Source: CAVVJA01 sp963779485 (GTDB taxonomy: Bacteria > Actinomycetota > Actinomycetes > Mycobacteriales > Jatrophihabitantaceae). Taken from it: a stretch of 64,000 nt of DNA. The stretch's first letter is position 1. Each line of letters opens with the position of its first letter. The position numbers and the translations under genes are program-made. The notes under the pieces were generated by a model. The model did no database searches and was not told the origin of the DNA. It worked only from the letters and a program-made list of their open reading frames with translations. Below are positions 8,417 to 17,021 of this stretch, piece by piece. The stretch is taken from positions 40,407 through 104,406 of the forward strand of contig CAVZYJ010000003.1 of the NCBI GenBank assembly GCA_963779485.1. Direction: 5' to 3'.

Positions 8417-9433
8417 ATGTCCCAGCAAGACTCGCTCGGTTACGAGGCGACTGAAGGAGGAGACAGTCAGATGAGCGCCGAAGCGGTTTCGCCGATCAGT
8501 ACCTACTTCCGAGTCTGCGACGGGGTGCGAGTGCGGTTCGCCGATAACAGGGCAGACTCGGACGCCACCGTGCTGCTGCTGGCGCCGTGGCCCGAAAGCC
8601 TTTGGGCCTTCCGTCGCATCTGGAACCGGGTCTCGGCAGTCGGGCGGGTGGTCGCCATCGACCTGCCGGGATTCGGCCACTCCGATGGTCGCCCGGAACT
8701 GCTTGCCCCGGACGCCTCGGGAGCGTTCCTGGCCCGTCTGATCGACGAGTGGGGCCTGGGCGCTCCGCACGTCGTCGGCCCGGACGTCGGCACGGCCGCG
8801 GCGCTCTTCCTCGCCGCGAGGGCGCCAGAGCGCGTCACGAGCTTGACCATCGGCGGCGGCGCAGTCCGCTTCCCGATCGACGCGGCCGGTGCGCTGAAGG
8901 ATGTCATCGAGGCGCCAAGTCTGGACGTCGTGCGCGGGCTGGACGCCAGGACCAACATCGGCTATGCGGTCGAACCGGGTGCCGCGCGCGACAGCGAGCC
9001 CGACGTCCACGAGGACTATGTCAGCGCCTACGACCTCGGGCGCTTCGCGGAGTCGGCCCGGTTCGTGCGGCATTACCCCGAGCAGAACCCGGTGTTGCGT
9101 GACCTGCTGCCGACGATCACCACGCCGACCCAGATCGTGGCCGGGCGCGACGATGACCTCGTGCCGTGGTCGAACAACCAGTACCTCGACGACCTCCTCC
9201 CCAACAGCGAGATCCATCCTCTCGACGCCGGTCACTTCGCCTGGGAGCAAGCAGCCGAGGAATACGGCCGCCTGGTCGTCGACTGGGTCAGCGGCGGGTA
9301 TCGGCGCGTCGGTAGCGGGCTAACACCGGCGCCGTCGGCGCCGACTCAGGGATGCCATTCAGTCGGTCCAAATGAAGAAAACGAGTTGCGGTTCTTGGTG
9401 CTGGATTCCGCAATTCCACACCGGTTCGACTGA
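8417..9433 (+). CDS. Alpha/beta hydrolase with aspartate in the nucleophile position (dehalogenase/epoxide-hydrolase-like)
   Basis: The core has the usual order: an oxyanion-side strand VLLLAPWPESLWAFRRIW, VVAIDLPGFGHSDG, the nucleophile elbow HVVGPDVGTAAALFL, the acid loop QIVAGRDDDLVPW and the base DAGHFAWEQ. The elbow carries Asp where serine hydrolases have GxSxG, as in haloalkane dehalogenases and epoxide hydrolases. The substrate is unknown. Two starts are possible: ATG 8417 after AAGGAG, and ATG 8471 after AAGGAGGA, which sits closer to the conserved core. The last 40 residues after WVSGGYRR look unlike the family and may be a run-on tail. It is divergent from, and probably repressed by, the TetR regulator. 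Confidence 0.8.
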   Translation: MSQQDSLGYEATEGGDSQMSAEAVSPISTYFRVCDGVRVRFADNRADSDATVLLLAPWPESLWAFRRIWNRVSAVGRVVAIDLPGFGHSDGRPELLAPDASGAFLARLIDEWGLGAPHVVGPDVGTAAALFLAARAPERVTSLTIGGGAVRFPIDAAGALKDVIEAPSLDVVRGLDARTNIGYAVEPGAARDSEPDVHEDYVSAYDLGRFAESARFVRHYPEQNPVLRDLLPTITTPTQIVAGRDDDLVPWSNNQYLDDLLPNSEIHPLDAGHFAWEQAAEEYGRLVVDWVSGGYRRVGSGLTPAPSAPTQGCHSVGPNEENELRFLVLDSAIPHRFD

Positions 9434-9598
9434 CGCGGCATATGCAGTCCCCCTGACATCGCCCGCGCCGAGGGGCTCGAGGACGCGGGCCGGGCGGTGG
9501 TGGAAGGCCCGCATCACGGCCGACTATACGAACCCAGCCCGGCCGCCGCGCCGTCTCCGTTTGGGCTACCTCGGCCGCCCGACGTGACTCGCCTCACG

Positions 9599-9644
9599 TT
9601 TCTTGACCGATACAGAAGACGGTCCTACTGTATCGGTAAAGAAA
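9599..9644. promoter_or_regulatory. Promoter embedded in a long inverted repeat
   Basis: Arms TTTCTTGACCGATACAG (9599-9615) and CTGTATCGGTAAAGAAA (9628-9644) pair at 16 of 17 positions around a 12-nt spacer. Inside them lie a -35-like TTGACC (9603-9608) and a -10-like TACTGT (9626-9631), exactly 17 nt apart. A repressor dimer pair on the arms would cover the promoter. It faces the small gene at 9664 and, further on, the LacI-type regulator. Confidence 0.65.
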
Positions 9645-9663
9645 CCATTCAGAGGAGGACGTC

Positions 9664-9846
9664 ATGGACACCCAATCACTCGCTCTAACCGCGTCTCAGC
9701 CGCCGGCAGACTTCGCGATGAGTGCGTTGCCCAACGCGCCGGTCGTGGCCGAGGCGACACGGCCGGAGCGCGCTCCAGCGAGCAAGCACGCTCGGAGCGC
9801 GGTTGCAGGTGCGCTGTACCACCTGGCCAACGCCGTAGCGCCGTAG
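9664..9846 (+). CDS. Small hypothetical protein (60 aa)
   Basis: ATG 9664 follows a very good ribosome site (GAGGAGG, 5 nt spacing) and a strong promoter-operator at 9599-9644. The product is rich in Ala and Pro (SLALTASQPPADFAM, then PERAPASKHARSAVAG) and has no recognised domain; one weak helix near the end, AGALYHLANAVAP, is the only structure suggested. It could be a real small protein, or the start of a gene whose remainder has been lost, because the expression signals are much better than the coding content. It precedes the LacI regulator by 93 nt on the same strand. Confidence 0.45.
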   Translation: MDTQSLALTASQPPADFAMSALPNAPVVAEATRPERAPASKHARSAVAGALYHLANAVAP

Positions 9847-9939
9847 TGTCTCTCGCGGGACCTAGGAGCAGGCTCTGATGTCGGCAACGGAATCAGGAGG
9901 CTCCTACGCTGGGTGCAGGGATGGGAACTGGAGTACGTA

Positions 9940-11115
9940 ATGGGCCGAGTCACTCTGCAGACGATCGCCGACCGCGTCGGCGTGAGCCGAATGACCGTCT
10001 CCAACGCCTTTTCCCGTCCCGACCAGCTATCGGCTCGGCTTCGTGATCAAATCCTGGCGGTCGCCGACGAGCTGGGCTACGTCGGGCCGGACCCGACCGC
10101 GCGCGCCCTGGCCAGTGGGACCGCCGGCGCGATCGGCCTGCTGCTGTCCGACACCGTCCCATACGCATTGACGGACGAGGTCGCGATGCAGTTCATGGCT
10201 GGTATCGCGGACGAGCTGGGATCGAGCGGTCTAGCGCTCACACTGCTGTCGGCGGCACCGCGCGACGGCGTGGTGCAAGCGCGGGACGTCGCCATCGACG
10301 GTGCGTTGGTCTATTCGTGCGACCCCGACTCCTCGGCCGTCGGCTGGCTCATGCGGCGCCGGCTTCCGCTGGTATTCGTTGATCAGGCGCCGGCACCAGG
10401 CATCCCCAGCATCAACGTCGACGACCGGCTGGGGGCCTATGCCGCAGCACGGCACCTGGTCGACTTGGGGCACCGGATGGTGGCTATCGTGACGACTGGT
10501 TATCGAGGCAATTTCGGAATCCTCACCAATCCGCTCGATCCGATCGCTGCGCATGCGGAGCGGCAACGAATGCTGGGTTGGCTAGAGGCACTCGGCGAGG
10601 CGGATATCGAGCCGATCGTCGTGCGCCAGCCACACGCTGATCCCCAGGACAACGGGTACGACGGTATGCAGGCAATCCTCGACTCCGGCGGTCGGCCCAC
10701 GGGGATCCTATGTTTCTCCGACGCCATCGCGGGCGGGGTCATCCGCGCTCTTCGCGACGCGGGCCTACGCGTTCCTGAGGACGTTTCGGTCATCGGTTTC
10801 GACGACAACCCCATCGCGCGACGTATGCAGCCTGCGCTTACCACGGTGCGTCAAGACGCTCAAGGCAAAGGTCGAGCCGCGGCCGCCGCGCTGATCAGTG
10901 CGATTACCCACGCCGACGGTCGCACCGCACGCCGCGGACGGCACGTCTTGCTCCCCACCGAGCTAATCATTCGGGACAGCACCGCCCCGCCACCCACAGC
11001 GCGGTCGGTCACTACCCAACGCCGCGGCAAGAGGCGCCCAACCTCGACAGACGCGGGATCGCGCCCCGTCGATGCATCGCTCAACCCGACCGGGCCGCGC
11101 GTTGCCGGTGGATGA
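9940..11115 (+). CDS. LacI family transcriptional regulator
   Basis: The N-terminus is a LacI headpiece: VTLQTIADRVGVSRMTVSNA, with a hinge ARALASGTAGAIGLLLSD. The periplasmic-binding-like effector domain follows, with DGALVYSCD, PLVFVDQAPAPGIPSINVDD, GHRMVAIVTTG, PTGILCFSDAIAGGVIRAL and VSVIGFDDNPIARRMQPALT. Such proteins bind a sugar or nucleoside and leave DNA or tighten on it. The tail beyond residue about 350 is basic and low in complexity. ATG 9940 has a GGAG site six bases before it and puts the headpiece at the N-terminus; a GTG at 9913 is less likely. Its targets are unclear; no sugar genes adjoin it. Confidence 0.9.
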   Translation: MGRVTLQTIADRVGVSRMTVSNAFSRPDQLSARLRDQILAVADELGYVGPDPTARALASGTAGAIGLLLSDTVPYALTDEVAMQFMAGIADELGSSGLALTLLSAAPRDGVVQARDVAIDGALVYSCDPDSSAVGWLMRRRLPLVFVDQAPAPGIPSINVDDRLGAYAAARHLVDLGHRMVAIVTTGYRGNFGILTNPLDPIAAHAERQRMLGWLEALGEADIEPIVVRQPHADPQDNGYDGMQAILDSGGRPTGILCFSDAIAGGVIRALRDAGLRVPEDVSVIGFDDNPIARRMQPALTTVRQDAQGKGRAAAAALISAITHADGRTARRGRHVLLPTELIIRDSTAPPPTARSVTTQRRGKRRPTSTDAGSRPVDASLNPTGPRVAGG

Positions 11116-11219
11116 AGTGGATACCTAAGCGGTTGGGTTCGGCCTGCAGATTCCGTGCGCGGCGGATGTGTCGGCCGCGATCGGCACTCGTTGTCGGTGG
11201 TCTGCGCCAAGATCGGTGC

Positions 11220-11654
11220 ATGGCGACCGAATTCCAGGTGACGTTCGACAGTGCCGACCCAGGTGCGCACGCGGCCTTCTGGGCCGAGGCGGTGCACTAC
11301 GCTCAGCCGCCACCACCGGCCGGCTTTGACTCGTGGGACGCCGCGCTCGACGCCTGGGGCGTCCCGGCCGACCACCGCAACGATCGCGCGGCGCTCGTCG
11401 ACCCCGACGGCGCCGGGCCGCGCCTGTTCTTCCAGAAAGTGCCGGAGCCGAAGACGGCCAAGAACCGCGTGCACCTCGACCTCCGTGCCGCCGCCGACGT
11501 GCCACCGGAGGGACGGACGGACGCGCTCGAGGCGGAGTGCACCCGCCTGGTCGCGCTCGGCGCACGCCGGGTGCAGCGGTTGGAGGCCGACGGCATCAAC
11601 GACGTCTGCATCGTCATGCAGGACCCCGAGGGCAACGAGTTCTGCCTCGACTAA
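11220..11654 (+). CDS. VOC family protein (glyoxalase-like)
   Basis: A 144-residue protein that begins MATEFQVTFDSADPGAHAAFW, matching the glyoxalase-like domain group common in actinobacteria. It continues with DHRNDRAALVDPDGAGPRLF, FQKVPEPKTAKNRVHLDL and a closing VMQDPEGNEFCLD. The KNRVHLDL and GNEFCL strands are the usual metal-site and fold-closing elements. The ATG at 11220 was chosen because the family begins there; the upstream in-frame codons to 11112 are arginine-rich and unlike the family. Function is unknown. It follows the LacI gene by about 100 nt but has no clear link to it. Confidence 0.8.
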   Translation: MATEFQVTFDSADPGAHAAFWAEAVHYAQPPPPAGFDSWDAALDAWGVPADHRNDRAALVDPDGAGPRLFFQKVPEPKTAKNRVHLDLRAAADVPPEGRTDALEAECTRLVALGARRVQRLEADGINDVCIVMQDPEGNEFCLD

Positions 11655-11995
11655 GTAGGGCGTGGGTCAGGTGACCACACTCAGCCCGCTCATCGGCATG
11701 TCCCGTCGTTGGCAGCAGACCAAGACACCGACGGATTGATCTGCGCAGCCGGAATGATGATCGGCGCACGCATCCGTTCGCGCAGATCGACGGCTCGGTG
11801 CGTGCCAAAGCGGATGCACCACCGACCGGAACGCCTCGCGTTGCGGGGCGCCAATCGCCCTCGCACGCTGAGGAGAGGCAAGGACGTGGTGGGCGACTGA
11901 TCGAAGCTTGGCTGTGGCCTCGGTCGGTTCGGTTCGGGGCTGTTCTTGTTTGTCCTTCTGTCGGCTTGGTGCGGACTGCCGTACGTTGCTCGGAT
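11655..11995. other. Intergenic region, nothing recognised
   Basis: Between the VOC stop and the SagB-like start there are about 340 nt. The frames crossing it are rich in Arg, Thr and Pro and look like non-coding high-GC sequence. The last 60 nt are comparatively T-rich (TTGTTTGTCCTTCTG) and probably hold the promoter of the following gene. Confidence 0.4.
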
Positions 11996-13457
11996 ATGAC
12001 GCGTGTGCTCCACGAGCTGACGATGTTTGTGCCGGGTCTGGACTGGTTTGATCCGCAGCCCGACGACCGCCTCGTGCACACGTTCACCAGCAACGATCCT
12101 GACCACTTGCCTCGCTTCTATAAGCAGTACGGCGACGATCTGCCGCGCGTCCGGCTCGCCGGCACGATGCCGCCGCTGCCCGCGGCATCCGGGGTGCTGG
12201 CCGGGACGGCGACGGCGCGGGGGCATCCGGTCGGCCTGGCCGCCGTGTCGCCGCTGCTGTACTTGTCGGCCGGTATCACCCGGGTGATGCAGCGGCGGGC
12301 CGGGCCCGACTACCCGATGCGCGCCGCGGGCTCGGCCGGCGCCCGGTTCCCGCTAGAGCTCTATCTGACGGTGCCGCAGGGCGGGCCAGGTGACGTGCCT
12401 GCAGGCGTGCACTGGTACCACCCGCGCGACCATGCGTTGGTCAGGATCGGACCGCCGCCGATCGGCGCCGACCCGGCATTGGTCATCACCGGCGTGCCGT
12501 GGCGGACCGGGTGGCGCTACCGGGAGCGTGGATTCCGCCATATTTATTGGGATGCCGGCACCGTGTTGTCGCACCTGCTGGCGCTGGCCGACGCGCTGGG
12601 TCTGCGGGCCGATCTGTACCCGACGTTCCCGGACGCGGCGGTGGGGGAGCTGGTCGGCTGCGACGGCGTCTTCGAGTTCCCGGTGGCGGTGCTCGGTTTC
12701 GGCGACCGTCCGGCGCTAGCAGCCAGCGGCGCCGCAGTCCGCGGCGAACTAGACGATGACAGCATCGCGTTTCCGCTCGCCGTGGCGGCCCAGCGAGCCG
12801 GCGACGCTGCCAACCTCGGCGCGCCGCTGCCGCGCGGTTCTGCCGTCGCGCCGGTTGATGGTGTGGGCCGGCTGGACGAGCTGCTGCTCGCCCGCTCGTC
12901 GCACCGCCGCCTGGATCCGTCGGGCAGCCTGCCCCGCGACGCCGTCGAGGGGTTAATGCGCAGCGCGATGCGCGGCGTCGATGTGCCGCACTTCGTCGCG
13001 GTCAACGACGTCACGGGCGTGATGCCCGGCCTGTACCGGTGGCCCGACCTCGACACGCCGCTACGCATCGGGGACCTGCGCGGTGAGCTGTACGAGGCGT
13101 CGACGGGGCAGGGGTTGCCGCGCGACGCCGCGTTCGTGGTCATCTCGGCCATCGACGGCGCCGGCCTGTCCGACCCGCGGTTACCGCGACGCGCAGCTGC
13201 TCGCCGGCCTGGTGATGGGCCGCCTGCATATTCTCGCGCCCACCGTCAGAGCAGGCGCGAACGGCATGACCTTCGACGACGTGCTGATTCCGGCGCTGCT
13301 CGGCGATGTCGGTGCTGCGGACCTGCTCTGCTTGCTGTGGACCTGCGTCGGCGTGCCCGAATACCGCCCCAAGGCTGGCGGCGCTCCGTCCGCGCCAACG
13401 ACGATCACCATGGTCGAACCACGCTTGGACGACGGCCCTACACCGCCCTCGCGGTGA
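11996..13457 (+). pseudogene. SagB/ThcOx-type nitroreductase-fold oxidoreductase, frameshifted
   Basis: The frame from ATG 11996 starts MTRVLHELTMFVPGLDWFD and carries a first nitroreductase-like half (RHIYWDAGTVLSHLLALAD) and a second half with LLLARSSHRRLDP. It breaks at the CCC run near 13174-13176. The +1 frame then resumes as GYRDAQLLAGLVMGRLHILA and ends at 13457; removing one C joins LSDRGYRDAQ. Paired nitroreductase halves of this kind bind FMN and, in SagB/McbC relatives, oxidise azolines in thiazole/oxazole-modified peptides. No YcaO cyclodehydratase or precursor peptide is in view, so the role here is open. The break may be a sequencing error. Confidence 0.7.
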
Positions 13458-13629
13458 CCTCGACCAGGACACGGCCGGGTTGCGCTGGACCTTCCCGACC
13501 GGGTCGCCGAAGCGCGGGCGTCGGTAACGACGCTGCCACCAGCCCCAAACGAGTAGTGATGACTGCCTGGCGGCCTGGGTCAGCTACCCAAGTGCCGGGC
13601 CTCGAGGAATTCGGCACGGACGAGCTGGA

Positions 13630-14379
13630 TCACGTGATGTCCCGGGTCAGGGTGTAGGCCGCGCCGATGAGCGCGGGGATGAGCGCCCACGCGAGCAGCA
13701 CCAGCAGGGAGCCCGTGGTGCCGAAGAGGTCTACGCCGTCGGGCTGGGGTTGGTCAGGTGGATAGAGGACGCCCTGCATGGCGCCGCCTGGCAGGTACGG
13801 GTAGGCATTTCTGACCTTTGGGATCGCCACGAGAATGTTTTCGAGCGCGAGGAGGAAGACGAGACCGACGACCATCGCGACGATCTGGTTGCGGAGCAGG
13901 GCGCCGACTCCGATGCCCATGATCGCGAGCAGCAGGAATATGACCGGGAAGCCGAAGATCGCGCGCCGCAGGTCGGGGTCGGACAGCGAGAAGTCGATGC
14001 CTTTCGTGGACAGCCATGGCAGCGCGATCATCAGTTGGACGGCGAGGCAGGCAAGCGCGTATGCCAGGCCGATGATCGCGTAGCTCAAGAGTTTTGCGGC
14101 GACGACCGTCCAACGGGAGGGCGTCTGCAGGACGGTCGGCGTGATGGTCTGGTAGCGGAACTCGGTCGTGATGCCGAGTACGCCGAGGATGAACGCCGTG
14201 ACGATCGCACCATTCGCGTTCGCGAAGAGCAGCGGTACGTCGGCGGGCGATTTCACGTCGTTCGAAGCCAACGTGGCCACGACGGAGAGCACGCCGACCG
14301 CTATGGCGAGCAAGAGCATCCAGAACCAGACCTGCGTCGTGCGCAGCTTCAACAGCTCGGCGCGGACCAGTCGGATCAT
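13630..14379 (-). CDS. ABC-2 type transporter permease
   Basis: The product has the ABC-2 permease start MIRLVRAELLKLRTTQVWFW and six hydrophobic segments, among them MLLLAIAVGVLSVVATLA, GAIVTAFILGVLGITTEF, VFLLALENILVAI and a final LLVLLAWALIPALIGAAYT. It would form the membrane channel of a two-gene exporter with the ATPase at 14376; the two genes overlap by ATGA, so they are translated together in equal amounts. Substrate is not evident. The extracytoplasmic loop before the last helix contains a Pro/Asp-rich stretch (YPPDQPQPDGVD). Confidence 0.9.
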   Translation of the reverse strand: MIRLVRAELLKLRTTQVWFWMLLLAIAVGVLSVVATLASNDVKSPADVPLLFANANGAIVTAFILGVLGITTEFRYQTITPTVLQTPSRWTVVAAKLLSYAIIGLAYALACLAVQLMIALPWLSTKGIDFSLSDPDLRRAIFGFPVIFLLLAIMGIGVGALLRNQIVAMVVGLVFLLALENILVAIPKVRNAYPYLPGGAMQGVLYPPDQPQPDGVDLFGTTGSLLVLLAWALIPALIGAAYTLTRDIT

Positions 14380-15290
14380 TCGGCGGCTTCTTCAGCGGTC
14401 AGTGCGAAGAACACGTCCTCGAGGTCGGAACGCAACGCGCTCAGCTCGTGCAACTCGACGCCGGCGCCGAACGCAAGATGGCCCACTGCTTCTAGCGTCA
14501 GCCCGCTGATGCGCAGCACGTTCCCGTCGGCAGCGGCCACGGTGCCGCCGTCGGACGACACGGCCGCGGCCAGCGGATCGGGGGTGGGTGTGCGCACGAC
14601 CACGACATCCGAACCGGCGGTGAGCTCCGCGATCGTGCCCTGCCGCACGAAGCGGCCCCGGTTCAGGATGACCACCCGGTCGGCGACCGCCTCGACCTCG
14701 GCGAGCTGATGGCTCGAGATGAGAACGGTGCGGCCCTGGTCAGCGAGCCTGCGGAGCAGCCCGCGCAGCCAGCGGATGCCGTCCGGGTCCAGCCCGTTCG
14801 CCGGTTCGTCCAGCACGATCACCCGCGGGTCTCCGACCAGCGCGGCGGCCAGGCTGAGGCGCTGCCGCATCCCCATCGAGTAGCCGCGGACCTTGCGCCG
14901 TGCGGCATCGCGCAGCCCGACCAGCTCGAGCACCTCGTCGGCACGCGCCATCGGCAGGCCGGCGACCGTGCAGAGGATGCGCAGGTGGTTGCGCGCCGTG
15001 CGAGCCGGGTGGAAGCTCGACGACTCGAGCGCCGCCCCGACGACCAGCGTGGGGTTGTGCAGCCGGTGGTACGGCAGGCCGCCGATGGTCGCGTGCCCAG
15101 CAGTCGGGTGGACGAGACCGAGCACCATGCGCAGCGTGGTGGTCTTGCCCGCGCCGTTGGGACCGAGGAAGCCGGTGACCGAACCGGGTTCGACCGTGAA
15201 GCTCAGCCGGTCGACTGCGCGGATCTTGCCGCGGAAGACCTTCGTCAAGTCGTCGACGACGATCCGTCCGTCGAGGGCCGCCTGTGTCAC
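14376..15290 (-). CDS. ABC transporter ATP-binding protein
   Basis: All ATPase motifs are present: Walker A GPNGAGKTT, signature YSMGMRQRLSLAAAL, Walker B VIVLDEPANGLDPDG and the switch histidine in TVLISSHQLAEVEA. The C-terminal 80 residues (VVVVRTPTPDPLAAAV onward) form the small domain often found in drug/lipid exporters of the DrrA type. It powers the permease encoded next. The GTG at 15290 overlaps the stop of the upstream oxidoreductase gene as GTGA, and the in-frame sequence further upstream is an arginine-rich shadow, so this start is well supported. The three genes form one operon. Confidence 0.93.
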   Translation of the reverse strand: MTQAALDGRIVVDDLTKVFRGKIRAVDRLSFTVEPGSVTGFLGPNGAGKTTTLRMVLGLVHPTAGHATIGGLPYHRLHNPTLVVGAALESSSFHPARTARNHLRILCTVAGLPMARADEVLELVGLRDAARRKVRGYSMGMRQRLSLAAALVGDPRVIVLDEPANGLDPDGIRWLRGLLRRLADQGRTVLISSHQLAEVEAVADRVVILNRGRFVRQGTIAELTAGSDVVVVRTPTPDPLAAAVSSDGGTVAAADGNVLRISGLTLEAVGHLAFGAGVELHELSALRSDLEDVFFALTAEEAAE

Positions 15291-16276
15291 GCGAACTCCG
15301 CAGCGACCGCGTTGGCGAACAGGTCCGTGCTCGCCGGGTCGTACGCGGCGTCGGCGAAGTTCCCGATCGCGTACGTCATGCCCATCTGCTCGGCCTCGCG
15401 GAGCCGCTCGACGAGTTGCTCCGGAGTGCCCACCAGCGGGCCTGTGCGGTACATCCGCTGGTAGCGCTCGAGCTCGTCGGCCGGGATGAGCGGCTGGTAA
15501 TGCGCGGTGATCCACTCCAGCTTGTCCTGGACGTCCTTCTCGGTCTCGCCGATCACGACGTTGTAGTTGCCGGAGCGGACGATTTCGCCGAAGTCGCGGC
15601 CGACGTCGCGGCAGTGCTGCTCGAGGATCTGCGACTTGTGCTTGAACGTCTCAGGCGTGGCGTCGAAGTTGGTGTACTGCGCGTACTGCGCGGCAATGCG
15701 GAGCGTCTTCTTCTCACCGCCACCGGCGATCCACAACGGGATGCCGCCGTCCTGCAACGGCAGCGGGCGGCAGATCGCGCCGTCGACCTGGTAGTGCACG
15801 CCGTCGAGCGTGGCGACGCCTTCCGTCCACGCCTGACGCAGGATCTGGACGCCTTCCTCGAGCATCGCCAACCTCGTGCCGTCGCTGGGGAATCCGTAGC
15901 CGTAGGCGCGCCACTCGTGCTCGTACCACCCGCCGCCGATACCCATCTCGATCCGTCCACCTGAGATGACGTCGCAGGTGGCGGCCACCTTCGCGAGATA
16001 GACGGGGTTGCGATAGCCGATACAGGTGCACATCTGGCCAAGCCGCAGTCGGTCCGTCGTTGCCGCGAACGCGGCCATGAGCGTCCACGCCTCGTGGGTT
16101 GCCTCTTCGGACGGGACCGGGACGGTGTGGAAGTGGTCATAGACCCAAAGAGAAGAATATGCAGGTGTCGCGTCGGTCTTGCGCGCAAAGTCGAGCATCG
16201 TTGGCCATTGCTTCTCGGGCGGGATGCCGACGAGATCGAGACGCCAGCCCTGCGGAAGGAACACACCAAAGCGCAT
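15287..16276 (-). CDS. LLM class flavin/F420-dependent oxidoreductase
   Basis: This is a bacterial-luciferase-like TIM barrel: MRFGVFLPQGWRLDL start, SLWVYDHFHTVPVP, LGQMCTCIGYRNPVYLAKVA, DVISGGRIEMGIGGGWYEHE and IPLWIAGGGEKKTLRIAAQY. The spacing and the GGGWYEHEW loop are those of the F420-dependent actinobacterial subgroup rather than the FMN monooxygenases, though that distinction is an inference. It would transfer hydride to a small organic substrate. It is the first gene of an operon with an ABC exporter, joined by a GTGA overlap, which suggests that the enzyme modifies or detoxifies something the pump also handles. Confidence 0.88.
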   Translation of the reverse strand: MRFGVFLPQGWRLDLVGIPPEKQWPTMLDFARKTDATPAYSSLWVYDHFHTVPVPSEEATHEAWTLMAAFAATTDRLRLGQMCTCIGYRNPVYLAKVAATCDVISGGRIEMGIGGGWYEHEWRAYGYGFPSDGTRLAMLEEGVQILRQAWTEGVATLDGVHYQVDGAICRPLPLQDGGIPLWIAGGGEKKTLRIAAQYAQYTNFDATPETFKHKSQILEQHCRDVGRDFGEIVRSGNYNVVIGETEKDVQDKLEWITAHYQPLIPADELERYQRMYRTGPLVGTPEQLVERLREAEQMGMTYAIGNFADAAYDPASTDLFANAVAAEFA

Positions 16277-16388
16277 GATCCGCAGCCTACGGCGAGCCCA
16301 GTGCCCGGGCGAGGGTCATCCGGAGCCCTCGGGTGGCAGACGCCGGCCAGGATCGGGAGGGCGTTGACTGTCGGACTGCGGCCATACA

Positions 16389-16859
16389 ATGCCGTCCATG
16401 GCCCGGACGGATGCCGCTTCCCGAGTGATCGCGGCCCCGCCGGACCGCGTCTATGCGGCGCTCGTCGATCCAGATGCGCTTGCGGCATGGCTCCCGCCGA
16501 AGGGGATGACCGGCAGGTTCGAGCGATTCGACGCCCGGCCGGGTGGCTCCTACCGGATGGTGCTGACTTATGCGGACGCGTCGAGCGCGCCGGGCAAGGC
16601 CTCCGCGGATTCCGACATCGTTGAGGCTCGCTTCATCGACATCGTCCCGGGTGCGCGGGTCGTCCAGGCGGTGGACTTCGTCTCCGACGAACCGGCGTAC
16701 GCCGGCACCATGACCATGACCTGGGAGGTCGCGAAAGTCGACGCTGGGACTCGGGTTGCGATCCGAGCCGATGACGTTCCCGACGGCATCTCCGCGGAGG
16801 ATCACGCGGCCGGGCTCGCGTCCTCGCTGGCGAATCTGGCTGCATATCTCGAGCGATAA
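16389..16859 (+). CDS. SRPBCC (AHSA1-like) family protein
   Basis: The 156-residue product shows the START/AHSA1 pattern: SRVIAAPPDRVYAALVDPDA at the start, LAAWLPPKGMTGRFERFDAR with the family WLPP turn, GGSYRMVLTY, a central EARFIDIVPGARVVQAVDF and a long last helix AGLASSLANLAAYLER. The fold makes a deep hydrophobic pocket for lipid-like ligands. A second ATG three codons in (16398) may be the actual start. It is divergent from the oxidoreductase operon with 112 nt between, and no coupled gene follows. The ligand is unknown. Confidence 0.85.
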   Translation: MPSMARTDAASRVIAAPPDRVYAALVDPDALAAWLPPKGMTGRFERFDARPGGSYRMVLTYADASSAPGKASADSDIVEARFIDIVPGARVVQAVDFVSDEPAYAGTMTMTWEVAKVDAGTRVAIRADDVPDGISAEDHAAGLASSLANLAAYLER

Positions 16860-17021
16860 GGCCCGAACGCGAGTATGCCTCCGACGGGTCGCGGGCCTAC
16901 CCGTCCTCGATCTGCACGACTGACAAGCCACGCGACCACTGCGCGATCGCCTCCGCGCGGGTCCGCGTCATGAGGGCGTGTCGCAGGCCGCCGGTGGACG
17001 AGCCATCGGCAGACTGGCAGC

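Noticed and set aside
11996..13457. Thiopeptide or TOMM biosynthetic cluster
   Set aside because: Only the SagB-like gene is present; no YcaO, precursor peptide, protease or exporter adjoins it.
15553..16488. 311-codon minus-strand frame beside the LLM oxidoreductase
   Set aside because: Same strand, shifted frame, Arg/Ser/Thr-rich; the real gene is in the neighbouring frame with clear motifs.
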